Source of the DNA: Lates calcarifer
Lineage: Eukaryota > Chordata > Actinopteri > Centropomidae
Reading direction: 5' to 3'
Assembly: GCF_001640805.2 (NCBI RefSeq)
Contig: NW_026115281.1
Location: forward strand, 1 to 64,000
Length of the DNA stretch: 64,000 bases
The position numbers and the translations under genes were made by a program. The notes beneath the pieces were generated by a model. That model was given only the letters and a program-made list of their open reading frames with translations, searched no databases and had not been told where the DNA came from. Below are positions 1 through 12,400 of this stretch, one piece after another (the stretch's first letter is position 1; every line of letters begins with the position of its first letter).

Positions 1-3000
1 GTCATAGTATAGTAAGGGCATCAAAAATCATCAAAAAATGTCTTATGTAGCATCAAATGTCAAAATGTATAGTGCATCAAAAAATCATCAAAAAAAAATT
101 TATAACAGTATGGCATCAAAATCATCAAAAATTCATAGTATAGAAAAAAAAAAAAAGATATAGCACAAAAAAAAAAAAATAATAAAAATCATCAAAAAAT
201 GTCATTGTATATAAGGATCAAATCATCAAAAAAATTTATAGTACAGTATGGCATCCAAAATCATCAAAAAAAACTCATAGTATAGTAAGGTGTCAAAAAA
301 CCATCAAAAAATGTCATTGTATAGTAAGGTGTCAAAAAACCATCAAAAATGTCATTGTATAGTAAGGCATCAAAAATCATCAAAAAATGTCATAGTATAG
401 TATGGCATCAAAAATGTCAAAAAATGACATAGTATAGTATGGCATCAAAAAACCATCAAAAAATGTCATAGTATAGTAAGGCATCAAAAATCATCCAAAA
501 AATGTCATAGTATAGTAAGGCATCAAAAATCATCAAAAAAATTTATAGTACAGTATGGCATCCAAAATCATCACAAAAAACTCATAGTATAGTAAGTTGT
601 CAAAAACCATCCAAAAAATGTCATTGTATAGTAAGGCATCAAAAACCATCAAAAAATGTCATAGTATAGTAAGGCATCAAAAATCATCAAAAAATGTCAT
701 AGTATAGTATGGCATCAAAAATTATCAGAAAATGTCATAGTATATTAAGGCATCAAAAATCATCAAAAAAACTCATAGTATAGTAAGGTGTCAAAAACCA
801 TCAAAATATGTCATAGTATAGTAAGGCATCAAAAATCATCAAAAAATGTCATAGTATAGTATGGCATCAAAAATTGTCAGAAAATGTCATAGTATAGCAA
901 GGCATCAAAAATCGTCAAAAAATTTCATAGTATACTAAGGCATCAAAAATCATCAAAAAATGTCATAGTATAGTAAGGCATCAAAAATCATCAAAAAATG
1001 TCATAGTATAGTAAGGCATCAAAAATTGTCAGAAAATGTCATAGTATAGCAAGGCATCAAAAACCATCAAAAAATTTCATAGTATAGTATGGCATCAAAA
1101 ATGTCAAAAAATGTCATAGTATACTAAGGCATCAAAAATCATCAAAAAATGTCATAGTATAGTAAGGCATCAAAAATCATCAAAAAATGTCATTGTATAG
1201 TAAGGTGTCAAAAACCATCAAAAAATGTCATAGTATAGTAAGGCATCAAAAATCATCAAAAAATGTCATAGTATAGTATGGCATCAAAAATGTCAAAAAA
1301 TGACATAGTATAGTATGGCATCAAAAACCATCAAAAAATGTCATAGTATAGTATGGCATCAAAAATCATCAAAAAATGTCATTGTATAGTATGGCATCAA
1401 AAATGTCAAAAAAAAATGACATAGTATAGTATGGCATCAAAAATTATCAAAAAATGTCATAGTATAGTATGGCATCAAAAATCATCAAAAAAATTTATAG
1501 TATATTATGGCATCAAAAATCATCAAAAAAACTCATAGTATAGTAAGTTGTCAAAAACCATCAAAAAATGTCATTGTATAGTAAAGTGTCAAAAACCATC
1601 AAAAAATGTCATTGTATAGTAAGGCATCAAAAATCATCAAAAAATGTCATAGTATAGTATGGCATCAAAAATGTCAAAAAATGACATAGTATAGTATGGC
1701 ATCAAAAATGTCAAAAAATGTCATAGTACAGTATGGCATCAAAAATCATCAAAAAATGTCATTGTATAGTATGGCATCAAAAATGTCAAAAAAATGACAG
1801 TATAGTATGGCATCAAAAATTATCAAAAAATGTCAGTATAGTATGGCATCAAAAATCATCAAAAAAATTTATAGTATATTATGGCATCAAAAATCATCAA
1901 AAAAACTCATAGTATAGTAAGGTGTCAAAAACCATCAAAAAATGTCATTGTATAGTAAGGCATCAAAAATCATCAAAAAATGTCATAGTATAGTATGGCA
2001 TCAAAAATGTCAAAAAATGACATAGTATAGTATGGCATCAAAAATTATAAAAAAATGTCATAGTATAGTATGGCATCAAAAATTGTCAGAAAATGTCATA
2101 GTATAGCAAGGCATCAAAAACCATCAAAAAATTTCATAGTATAGTATGGCATCAAAAATCATCAAAAAATGTCATAGTATAGTAAGGCATCAAAAATCAT
2201 CAAAAAATGACATAGTATAGTATGGCATCAAAAATCATCAAAAAAATTTATAGTACAGTATGGCATCAAAAATCATCAAAAAAACTCATAGTATAGTATG
2301 GCATCAAAAATTGTCAGAAAATGTCATAGTATAGTAAGGCATCAAAAATCATCAAAAAATGTCATAGTATAGTATGGCATCAAAAATCATCAAAAAATGT
2401 CATTGTATAGTAAGGCATCAAAAATCATCAAAAAAATTTATAGTACAGTATGGCATCCAAAATCATCAAAAAAACTCATAGTATAGTAAGGTGTCAAAAA
2501 CCATCAAAAAATGTCATTGTATAGTAAGGTGTCAAAAACCATCAAAAAATGTCATTGTATAGTAAGGCATCAAAAATCATCAAAAAATGTCATAGTATAG
2601 TATGGCATCAAAAATGTCAAAAAATGACATAGTATAGTATGGCATCAAAAACCATCAAAAAATGTCATAGTATAGTAAGGCATCAAAAATCATCAAAAAA
2701 TGTCATAGTATAGTAAGGCATCAAAAATCATCAAAAAAATTTATAGTACAGTATGGCATCCAAAATCATCACAAAAACTCATAGTATAGTAAGTTGTCAA
2801 AAACCATCAAAAAATGTCATTGTATAGTAAGGCATCAAAAACCATCAAAAAATGTCATAGTATAGTAAGGCATCAAAAATCATCAAAAAATGTCATAGTA
2901 TAGTATGGCATCAAAAATTATCAGAAAATGTCATAGTATATTAAGGCATCAAAAATCATCAAAAAAACTCATAGTATAGTAAGGTGTCAAAAACCATCAA

Positions 3001-5030
3001 AATATGTCATAGTATAGTAAGGCATCAAAAATCATCAAAAAATGTCATAGTATAGTATGGCATCAAAAATTGTCAGAAAATGTCATAGTATAGCAAGGCA
3101 TCAAAAATCGTCAAAAAATTTCATAGTATACTAAGGCATCAAAAATCATCAAAAAATGTCATAGTATAGTAAGGCATCAAAAATCATCAAAAAATGTCAT
3201 AGTATAGTAAGGCATCAAAAATTGTCAGAAAATGTCATAGTATAGCAAGGCATCAAAAACCATCAAAAAATTTCATAGTATAGTATGGCATCAAAAATGT
3301 CAAAAAATGTCATAGTATACTAAGGCATCAAAAATCATCAAAAAATGTCATAGTATAGTAAGGCATCAAAAATCATCAAAAAATGTCATTGTATAGTAAG
3401 GTGTCAAAAACCATCAAAAAATGTCATAGTATAGTAAGGCATCAAAAATCATCAAAAAATGTCATAGTATAGTATGGCATCAAAAATGTCAAAAAATGAC
3501 ATAGTATAGTATGGCATCAAAAACCATCAAAAAATGTCATAGTATAGTAAGGCATCAAAAATCATCAAAAAAATTTATAGTACAGTATGGCATCCAAAAT
3601 CATCAAAAAAACTCATAGTATAGTAAGTTGTCAAAAACCATCAAAAAATGTCATTGTATAGTAAGGCATCAAAAACCATCAAAAAATGTCATAGTATAGT
3701 ATGGCATCAAAAATGTCAAAAAATGTCATAGTATATTAAGGCATCAAAAATCATCAAAAAATGTCATAGTATAGTAAGGCATCAAAAATCATCAGAAAAT
3801 GTCATAGTATAGTAAGGCATCAAAAATCATCAAAAAAATTTATAGTACAGTATGGCATCCAAAATCATCAAAAAAACTCATAGTATAGTAAGGTGTCAAA
3901 AACCATCAAAAAATGTCATAGTATAGTAAGGCATCAAAAATCATCAAAAAATGTCATAGTATAGTAAGGCATCAAAAATCATCAGAAAATGTCATAGTAT
4001 AGTAAGGCATCCAAAATCATCAAAAAAACTCATAGTATAGTAAGGTGTCAAAAACCATCAAAAATGTCATAGTATAGTATGGCATCAAAAATCATCAAAA
4101 AATGTCATTGTATAGTATGGCATCAAAAATCATCAAAAAAACTCAGTATAGTAAGTTGTCAAAAACCATCAAAAAATGTCATTGTATAGTAAGGCATCAA
4201 AAACCATCAAAAAATGTCATAGTATAGTAAGGCATCAAAAACCATCAAAAAATGTCAAAGTATAGTATGGCATCAAAAATTGTCAGAAAATGTCATAGTA
4301 TATTAAGGCATCAAAAATCATCAATAAATGTCATAGTATAGTAAGGCATCAAAAATCATCAAAAAAATTTATAGTACAGTATGGCATCCAAAATCATCAA
4401 AAAAACTCATAGTATAGTAAGGTGTCAAAAACCATCAAAAAATGTCATAGTATAGTAAGGCATCAAAAATCATCAAAAAATGTCATAGTATAGTAAGGCA
4501 TCAAAAATCATCAGAAAATGTCATAGTATAGTAAGGCATCCAAAATCATCAAAAAAACTCATAGTATAGTAAGGTGTCAAAAACCATCAAAAAATGTCAT
4601 AGTATAGTATGGCATCAAAAATCATCAAAAAATGTCATTGTATAGTATGGCATCAAAAATCATCAAAAAAACTCAGTATAGTAAGTTGTCAAAAACCATC
4701 AAAAAATGTCATTGTATAGTAAGGCATCAAAAACCATCAAAAAATGTCATAGTATAGTAAGGCATCAAAAACCATCAAAAAATGTCAAAGTATAGTATGG
4801 CATCAAAAATTGTCAGAAAATGTCATAGTATATTAAGGCATCAAAAATCATCAATAAATGTCATAGTATAGTAAGGCATCAAAAATCATCAAAAAAATTT
4901 ATAGTACAGTATGGCATCCAAAATCATCAAAAAAACTCATAGTATAGTAAGTTGTCAAAAACCATCAAAAAATGTCACAGTATAGTAAGGCAACAAAAAT
5001 GGTCAAAAAATAATATAGTATACCGTGTGG
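1..5030. repeat. 38-bp satellite array with higher-order repeats
   Basis: Tandem array of a unit of about 38 bp. Each unit carries the blocks gtcatagtatagtaaggc and atcaaaaatcatcaaaa; variants read tatggc, gtgtcaaaaacc, aaaaaaactcatag or tttatagtacag. Variant types recur in the same order. The rare variant ending aaaatatgtc occurs near 805 and again near 3000, and the block around it is repeated at about 2.19 kb. The variant catcaataaatg occurs near 4318 and 4848, about 14 units apart. The first 240 bp are more degraded and A-rich. Small open frames here are artefacts of the repeat. Confidence 0.95.
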
Positions 5031-5074
5031 TCCATTCGAGAAAATGTCCTACTCAACATATTCTGTCTGTGCAG

Positions 5075-5137
5075 GAGGAGGAGACTGCATCACCTGAAGA
5101 GGACAACAACAGCGGCCAAACCCTCATGATGTTCTGA
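5075..5137 (+). CDS. Probable last coding exon of an unidentified gene
   Basis: A good 3' splice site (pyrimidine-rich tattctgtctgtgcag, with a branch-like ctcaac upstream) is followed by 20 codons and a TGA. The peptide is acidic and ends SGQTLMMF. Two AATAAA signals follow, at 5192 and 5260. The gene would enter from the left of the window, so the 38-bp satellite would lie in its last intron. I do not recognise the peptide. The reading frame is inferred only from the stop and the splice site, and a non-coding transcript end is possible. Confidence 0.4.
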   Translation, partial: EEETASPEEDNNSGQTLMMF

Positions 5138-5191
5138 GATGTATAAGCTTATCCTCATGTGCTCATCATTCCATCTAATGTGGGATGAGAG

Positions 5192-5265
5192 AATAAAAGT
5201 GTCTGGTCAAACATCTGTCATTATCTCTGCTGTGGTTTGTTTAATGTTGCTAAGAACACAATAAA
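5192..5265 (+). terminator. Two polyadenylation signals
   Basis: AATAAA at 5192-5197 and again at 5260-5265, 55 and 123 bp past the stop of the candidate last exon. The sequence downstream is T-rich (gttttgatgcttaacttttgttg), as is usual at vertebrate 3' ends. Confidence 0.45.
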
Positions 5266-5339
5266 GTTTTGATGCTTAACTTTTGTTGAGTTTCTCTATT
5301 TTGTAACTGATATCACAAAAATGATTTTGTAATGCAGAA

Positions 5340-6900
5340 ACACAAACTATTCTTTAGTTAGTGTTAGGGTTAGTTTGCAATTAAAAAGCTGTAACCCTAA
5401 CCCTAGCCTCCTTTTAGAAGTGGCTAAAAGCAGTAACCCTAACCCTAACCCTAACCACCAGCTAAAGCCCATAACCCTAACCCTAACCCTAACCACCGGT
5501 GAAAAGACGTAACCCTAACCACTGGTGAAAAGACGTAACCCTAACCCTAACCGCCGGCTAAAAATGGCTAAAAGACGTAACCCTAACCCTAACTGCCGGC
5601 TAAAACCCATAACCCTAACCCCGGAGAAAAGATGTAACCCTAACCCTATCCACCAGCTAAAAGTGGCTTAAACACATAACCCTAACCCTAACCACAGACT
5701 AAAAGGTGTAACCCTAACCCTAGCCTCCTTTTAAAAGTGGCTAAAAGCAGTAACCCTAACCCTAACCACCAGCTAAAAGTGGCTAAAAGACATAACCGTA
5801 ACCACCAGCTAAAAGGTGTAACCCTAACCCTAACTGCCGGCTAAAACCCATAACCCTAACCCTAGCTTCCTTTTAAAAGTGGATAAAAGCAGTAATCCTA
5901 ACCCTAACCCCCGGTGAAAAGACGTAACCCTAACCCTAACCCTAACCACCAGTGAAAAGACGTAACCCTAACCCTATCCACCAACTAAAAGTGGCTTAAA
6001 GACATAACCCTAACCCTAACCACAGACTAAAGGTGTAACCCTAACCCTAGCCTCCTTTTAAAAGTGGCTAAAAGCAGTAACCCTAACCCTAACCACCAGC
6101 TAAAAGTGGCTAAAAGACATAACCGTAACCACCAGCTAAAAGGTGTAACCCTAACCCTAACTGCCAGCTAAAACCCATAACCCTAACCCTAACCCCTTGT
6201 GAAAAGACGTAACCCTAACCCTAACCCTAACCACCAGCTAAAAGTGGCTAAAAGACATAACCGTAACCACCAGCTAAAAGGTGTAACCCTAACCCTAACT
6301 GCCGGCTAAAACCCATAACCCTAACCCTAGCTTCCTTTTAAAAGTGGATAAAAGCAGTAATCCTAACCCTAACCCCCGGTGAAAAGACGTAACCCTAACC
6401 CTAACCCTAACCACCAGTGAAAAGACGTAACCCTAACCCTATCCACCAACTAAAAGTGGCTTAAAGACATAACCCTAACCCTAACCACAGACTAAAGGTG
6501 TAACCCTAACCCTAGCCTCCTTTTAAAAGTGGCTAAAAGCAGTAACCCTAACCCTAACCACCAGCTAAAAGTGGCTAAAAGACATAACCGTAACCACCAG
6601 CTAAAAGGTGTAACCCTAACCCTAACTGCCAGCTAAAACCCATAACCCTAACCCTAACCCCTTGTGAAAAGACGTAACCCTAACCCTAACCCTAACCACC
6701 AGCTAAAAGTGGCTAAAAGACATAACCGTAACCACCAGCTAAAAGGTGTAACCCTAACCCTAACTGCCGGCTAAAACCCATAACCCTAAACCTAGCCTCC
6801 TTTTAAAAGTGGCTAAAAGCTGTAACCCTAACCCTAACCTTTGACTAAAAGTGGCTAAAAGACGTAATCCTAATCTCTAGCTAACAGTGGCTAAATGCTG
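5340..6900. repeat. Interstitial telomere-like array with a 465-bp higher-order unit
   Basis: Runs of two to four CCCTAA hexamers alternate with spacers such as ccaccagctaaaagtgg, ctaaaagacataaccgt and gtgaaaagacg. Marker variants recur at a fixed distance: aaccccttgtgaaaag near 6191 and 6656, the taatcctaaccc variant near 5893 and 6358, and the cctagcctcc variant near 6046 and 6511, each 465 bp apart. The plus strand carries the C-rich telomeric strand throughout. It is not a pure terminal telomere, because spacers interrupt it and genes follow. Confidence 0.92.
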
Positions 6901-7024
6901 AAACCTTGGTTAATAAATAACACCTACAACCAATATTACCCTATTAATAGTTGAAAAATTTGGAGTTCTGTAGCTGTGAGGTTGGCAATATTCATACAAT
7001 ATTAAACAAACAAGCAAAATATTC

Positions 7025-8660
7025 AGTGTTCAGAAGTCTTTATTTGAACAAATAAGAAAAAAACACAAAATTTGACATAACCTACAAACACTATGTAGAA
7101 GTGTGTGTGTCTGAGGAAAGCAAAGGTTTAAAGGGAGAGGTTCTCAAGATGCATATAATACACAGTTGTGTGTGAACATGCCAACAATCAGTCACCTGTC
7201 TGTAAACATACACAAAAACAAAGCTCAAATAGTATCCTGAAATCCAAATCAATACATACAGGGTCAGGTAAACTAAGTCCATTTATGTTAGTAAGTCCAT
7301 GGAAAAAATTGCATATTATGTCTAAATTTACAGGTAATTTTTACTGTTGCAAACTACATCTAGTGACAGATTACATTGACTATTACATCTACATCACTTC
7401 TATTAAAACATATTACTCAGCTTCTTTTTATATTACAGATTACTTCTATTATAACATTTTGGATAAACAGTTTGATGTCAGTGCTCTGTGTTGGACAGTT
7501 GATGTAAAGCTGTTGGTGAATTACCTGGAGGCCTCTGTCCTGGTCTCAAAAAACTTCTTCATTGTATGAAGACTCTCTGTGATCGTGGAAGATGCTGTGA
7601 AGTCGGGGATCCCCGTCACCACCAACTTTTGCACGTCTCTCCGATCAGGGATGATGTCTCAGTGCTCGTGGACAAAGTGGTGACACCTGGAGGAAATCAA
7701 AGAGAAAATGATCAATACACTACTACCTATTCCTCATCAGCAACCAAACCTTTAACCATTAACTAACCATTAAAATCTAATGTAGACAACTAAGGTGTTT
7801 TTCAGGTGGAACTAAAATGTTTGAGGCTCAAACTTAAAGTTTAGTTTTCAAGCTTGAACTTAACATATAACTGAGCTCAAGTTTTAAGACACCACAAACT
7901 AATTTCTCATCACTAATATACACAACTGTGGGTCAATAGATAACTGTGGACAGATCACTGCCACTAATGTAAAATGATCAGGACACAGAAGAGACCAGTG
8001 AGAACGACCACAAAGAGACAAAGAAGCAGCTGAATGTAAACAGATGGAAAACAGCTATTTGATAAATGATCACACCAACATGATAATCAGACAAACAGAC
8101 TAAACAGTTCCCACCGTCCACAGCTCATGTCACACAAACACACTTTAACCCACATAAATAGAAAGCCCCAAAGGCATCAATTAAAGACACAGCTAATTCT
8201 AACGCTAACGCTGACATCCAGGTGTATAGCAGCCAGGTACAGACACAATATGATACATGACCACAAACAGACACAAACCAATGACACCGACATGACAGAC
8301 CGATATAAACCGTTAAAATGTCGGTAAAGTGACTGTAAACAAAGCAGAGATTTAAACAGACTCAGGAGCTCGTTGTTTTCACCTTGTTGTCATGTCAGGG
8401 AAACACAAATACAACCCACAACCCACGAGATAAAAACCTCTGAAAATGGAAATAAGACCATTACAAGTTACTACAAGAGAAGGCTAATGCTAACGCTAAC
8501 ACTAGCCAGTAACTACTTCGCTCGTTCACCTTACCTTCGCAGGTGTATTCAGCCTCATTCATGTTCGACAAACAGCAGCTCCACAGTTTGTTTTAACATC
8601 CGGGCTTCTTCACTGATTCAGTTTCTCACAGTTCTGACAAACAGGCGATGGTTCAGATGC
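7025..8660 (-). other. Probable small transcription unit, minus strand
   Basis: The stretch has an AATAAA on the minus strand near 7036 (tttatt on the plus strand), a strong intron acceptor ending at 7687, a GTAAGG donor at 8534 and an ATG at 8562. The roughly 850-bp interval between is AT-rich and has no other clear exon. Plus-strand open frames here are short and lack homology that I recognise. The 3' untranslated part would be about 590 bp. Confidence 0.4.
7616..8562 (-). CDS. Unrecognised short two-exon ORF
   Basis: The exons would be 8535-8562 and 7616-7686. The first encodes MNEAEYTCE and ends at a GTAAGG donor. The second follows a textbook acceptor (tttgatttcctccag) and, in phase, reads 22 more residues ending CKSWW before TGA, for 32 residues in all. 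In another frame the second exon stays open well past that stop, ending TRTEASR near 7534, so one missing base would give a protein of about 70 residues. Single-base frame breaks are common in this window, so the short form may be an artefact. I do not recognise either form; a non-coding RNA is also possible. Confidence 0.3.
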
Positions 8661-9161
8661 TGGTTTAAATCTGTTTCCGGCTTCGTTTCTCTGCCTCTCT
8701 GAGCTCCTCCCACAAGGTCATGACCGATGACAAAACACGCCAAGGACAGAAAAATGTCAGTCCTGTGTCGTGCAGTTGTGAAGCTACACATATAGAGAAA
8801 GAAGTGGAGTTCTATGTTAAAGCAATAGCTGCCTCTTGTAACAGCAAAGCTGTAAACACACTGAATGTGTGCTCCAAATTTAATGTATTTCTGTAATCTT
8901 GTTTTTTTTTTTTACACATACATATATTTTTTGCACCACTTTTATGTCTTGTGTTCTGTCCATAATCCCTGGTATTGTATATTTGTTCATTTGTATATTT
9001 GTTTAGTTGTTCGCTTTGATTCTTTTTTTCAACTATTACACATGTGTTATGTTAATGTTGTTGAATAAATTTTAAAATAAAAATAAAAAATACACAGAGA
9101 GGGAGAGAGCACGGAGGGATTTTTAAGGACTTAGACTTCACTTTGTAGCTTTTTTTTTTTT

Positions 9162-9167
9162 TTTATT
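9162..9167 (-). terminator. arg2: Candidate polyadenylation signal for arg2
   Basis: AATAAA on the minus strand, about 310 bp past the arginase stop codon. It sits beside a T-rich run on the plus strand, so the match could be chance. Confidence 0.35.
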
Positions 9168-9480
9168 TCAGCCAAGCCATCAAAAACAACTGGAACAATA
9201 GATTATTGAATAAATGACATAATTTGTGGTTATTGTCTCTTAAAATTGCTGCAGCAGAAAGTAAGCAGTCCATCCACAGGAAGATGATTTACCAACATCA
9301 GATCTTTGGTTGAAAGCGTTGCAGACGGCTTCGTACAGTGAAATGTGCAGTTCACTGATACAGGTTCAAATCTCTGAGGGTGTCAATGTTAAAATCTGAT
9401 TGTTTGTGTAGCTGTTGATTGTGATTAGAGAGAAGTTCAGGTGTCCATAATAGCAGCGGGAAAGATCAGCGTCATATTCG

Positions 9481-12400
9481 TCAGGGCTCAGGCAGGCGGT
9501 AATCCGACGGGTGGTTTCCCTCACGTAGACGTCCGAAACAGCCGCACAGCAGGTCAACCGCTGTGCTAACTGTGGACTGGACTTCTTCCTCTGTCTGACC
9601 CCTCAGAGGATTCACCTCTACCATGTCCACTGCTGACAGGAGACCTGCAGGACAAGCACAGGTGTAAAGGTCCGTTTAGACTGACTCTTGGCAATCGTGT
9701 CACATCTCATCATACATGTTTGTGGTTCTTTTGAGCAAAACAGACTCGAAACAACCTCAGAAACACCAAAGATGCAAAACAACTTTCAAGAGGTGTGAAA
9801 CAGAAAGAGATGCAAAGATACATGAAATGACAACAGAGACTCAAGACAACCTCAAAGAGATGTGTAACCAGTACAAATAGTTGACAGATCCTAAAGAGAT
9901 GCTAAACAACCTCAACGAGATGTAAAAAATGACCAGAGACTCAGCCTGACCTCAAAGAGATGCAAACAGGCACAAAGACGCACAAAGAAACATGAAACAA
10001 CCACACACAAGGACCACAAAGATGCACAATGAGATGCTACTCAGCCACAAAGAAAATAATTTATTCATTAATTAATTTAAGTACCTGTCTGACAGACTTG
10101 CTCAGTGATGTAGACTCCCTCCCTGTAGGTGAGTCCTCCAACTACAGGTGTCCCAGTTGCCGGGGTAACAGAAGGATCAATGGCATCTATGTCGTAGCTC
10201 AGGTGAATCGGTTTCTTCACCCTATTCAGATAAAAAGAAGGCGGTTGTTAGGTATTGTGATGTAAATATAAACAAGTGCTGATGATAGCAACACTGATCA
10301 GGAGGTTGAGTTTACTTTGAAAAGAGGTAATCACATGTCTCCTCCATGACTCTGGCTATACCCAGCTGATCCACCTCAGACATAGAAAACACCTTCACAC
10401 CGAGCAGTTTAAGGATGTAACTGTGAACACACAAGAAAATAAACAGTGAAGTTAAACCCCAGCCTTCTTTTCCCATGTTTTTGGGTTTAAACAACTGAAA
10501 AGTTATCAAAAATGAAAGTGAACTGAACAACTGAAACACAACGTGTTTCACCCTGTAAAACCCATAGCATATAGCTTTTACAGCGGGTGCTTCTCTTAGC
10601 TAGGTTAGCTGGCTAACGTTAGCACCCGCTGGTCTTTTGGACTCAGATCTGTTCAAACAACACAGACACAGCACTGCAGCATCTTGTCACTGAGTCTGTC
10701 AGTGACAAAAACGGATTTTGATGTGGACGATCATCCATTGGATTACAATTCTGCACTGATTCCAAAGGTTCAAAAATCCCAGAGTTAGGGCTTGAGATAA
10801 ACTGAGAAACCTACTGCTCTTCTGGATCCACATCCCTGAGCCCGATGTAGACAAGATCTTTGGCCGAAACACACGGTCTGATCCAGGAGAAGTTTGGTAA
10901 AACAGGAATCTGACAACACAGAGAACAATGTTTAATAACTCAGTGACTGTGTGAATGTTTTGGACTGATTTTATGTGACAGAGCTCTCACCTTGGACTGC
11001 AGCTCTCGGAGGACGTACGACATCGACTGTCCGTGGATGTTTCCAGTGGGCGACGTCAGTGGCGTGTTGATGTCAGCGTGAGCGTCAACCCAAATGACGC
11101 TCAGCTCCCCGACCGCCGCCGAGTGACCGTGGATGGAGCCAATCGCCAAACTGAAACACAAAGAAACAAAGATTTCAATAGACCTTGGTTTGTCTTTTCA
11201 TTGTTCTTAAGATTAAAATGGTTTTAAAGAGTGATAATTTATATCATTAATTATACATTTAAATAATTAAGTCTCTTCTTTTTGATTTTTGTCTTTTCTG
11301 CAGGTTTACAGATTAAAAATGTGAAAAGATCTATTAAATACATCTCAACTTCTTTAAACGGGAAATAAGAATAAAATAAACCAAAAGACAAATGCATAAT
11401 TACAAATAATCAATGTAAAATATAAAGCAAAAAATAGGTACATTAAAAAAATAAGAAAAAAAAGGAAACTCTGAAATGAAAATAAAATTAATTAATTCAA
11501 ATATTTTTTCAAAACCTAGCCAGGAATAAAGTTCTGGTGAATAAACAGTAAAACCTTTTATATGTTTTTATTCTAAAAGCTCAGAAATTTGTGAAATACA
11601 TTAAAAGAAGAAAACCTCAGAAATAATAAAATACATAAAATAAATTTACTAAAATTTAAGAAAATAACTTGGATATTTTCTGAGATTATTGAGTAATACG
11701 TATAATTTCAGTTTTCTTAGCATTACTTTCTCACTTCAATCTCAGAAGTCCTGGGTTTTTTTTCTGGTAGATTTATAATTTTAATCTCAGAAAATCCCAA
11801 CTTTTTTTTTGTACAATACCAATAATACTAACGACATCAGCCTATGAGATACTCACCATGTATTTCACACAGGTTAGTAAAACCCCCAAATTCAAAGTCA
11901 AAGAAATTCTAATAATATACAGTGTCTCTAGAAAGTATTCACCAATCAAGGTGACCTTTGTGAGAGTTTCATTTACATATTTAAATAGATTTAAATAGAT
12001 ATGCCACTGAAACACAGCACAACCCTGGATGATTCACAGAGAAGTCCTGTCAACGATTACTGACAGATGTGAGGGATTCCAGCTTTGGGTGATTTTCTGC
12101 TAAAAGTTGAAACGCTGCATTGTAAACCTGTGAGTACATCTACCAACAGTTTTCTATTTCTACTTGACTGCAGGTGAGCAGAAAACATTAAAATCACTTA
12201 TATCAATATCCTGTCTCTTAAATAGTTTTCCTTTAAGGAATTTCAGAATAACAAAAAGTGATATTCTAGCATTTCTGAATGCTGCTAAACTGTTTACAGT
12301 CAAAGTTGGGTGAATCAGGTTACAGGTAGATCAATCTAATTAGAATTAGAATTTATGACCCGGTCTGACCTATGGCTTTGCTTTGTCATGTTATTCTGTA

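Noticed and set aside
1..5030. CRISPR-like regular repeats
   Set aside because: There are no unique spacers between repeats; whole 38-bp units are tandem, and the context is a vertebrate genome.
4952..5137. 61-residue ORF running from satellite into unique sequence
   Set aside because: Its first half is satellite with random open frame. Only the part after the acceptor at 5075 looks like an exon.
7600..7690. In-frame TGA as a selenocysteine codon
   Set aside because: One frame reads CHHFVHEH, then TGA, then open sequence, but it does not match a known selenoprotein and I could not support a SECIS element.
9700..10030. Possible extra arg2 exon
   Set aside because: The stretch is a decayed minisatellite, and arg2 exons 7 and 8 join in frame without it.
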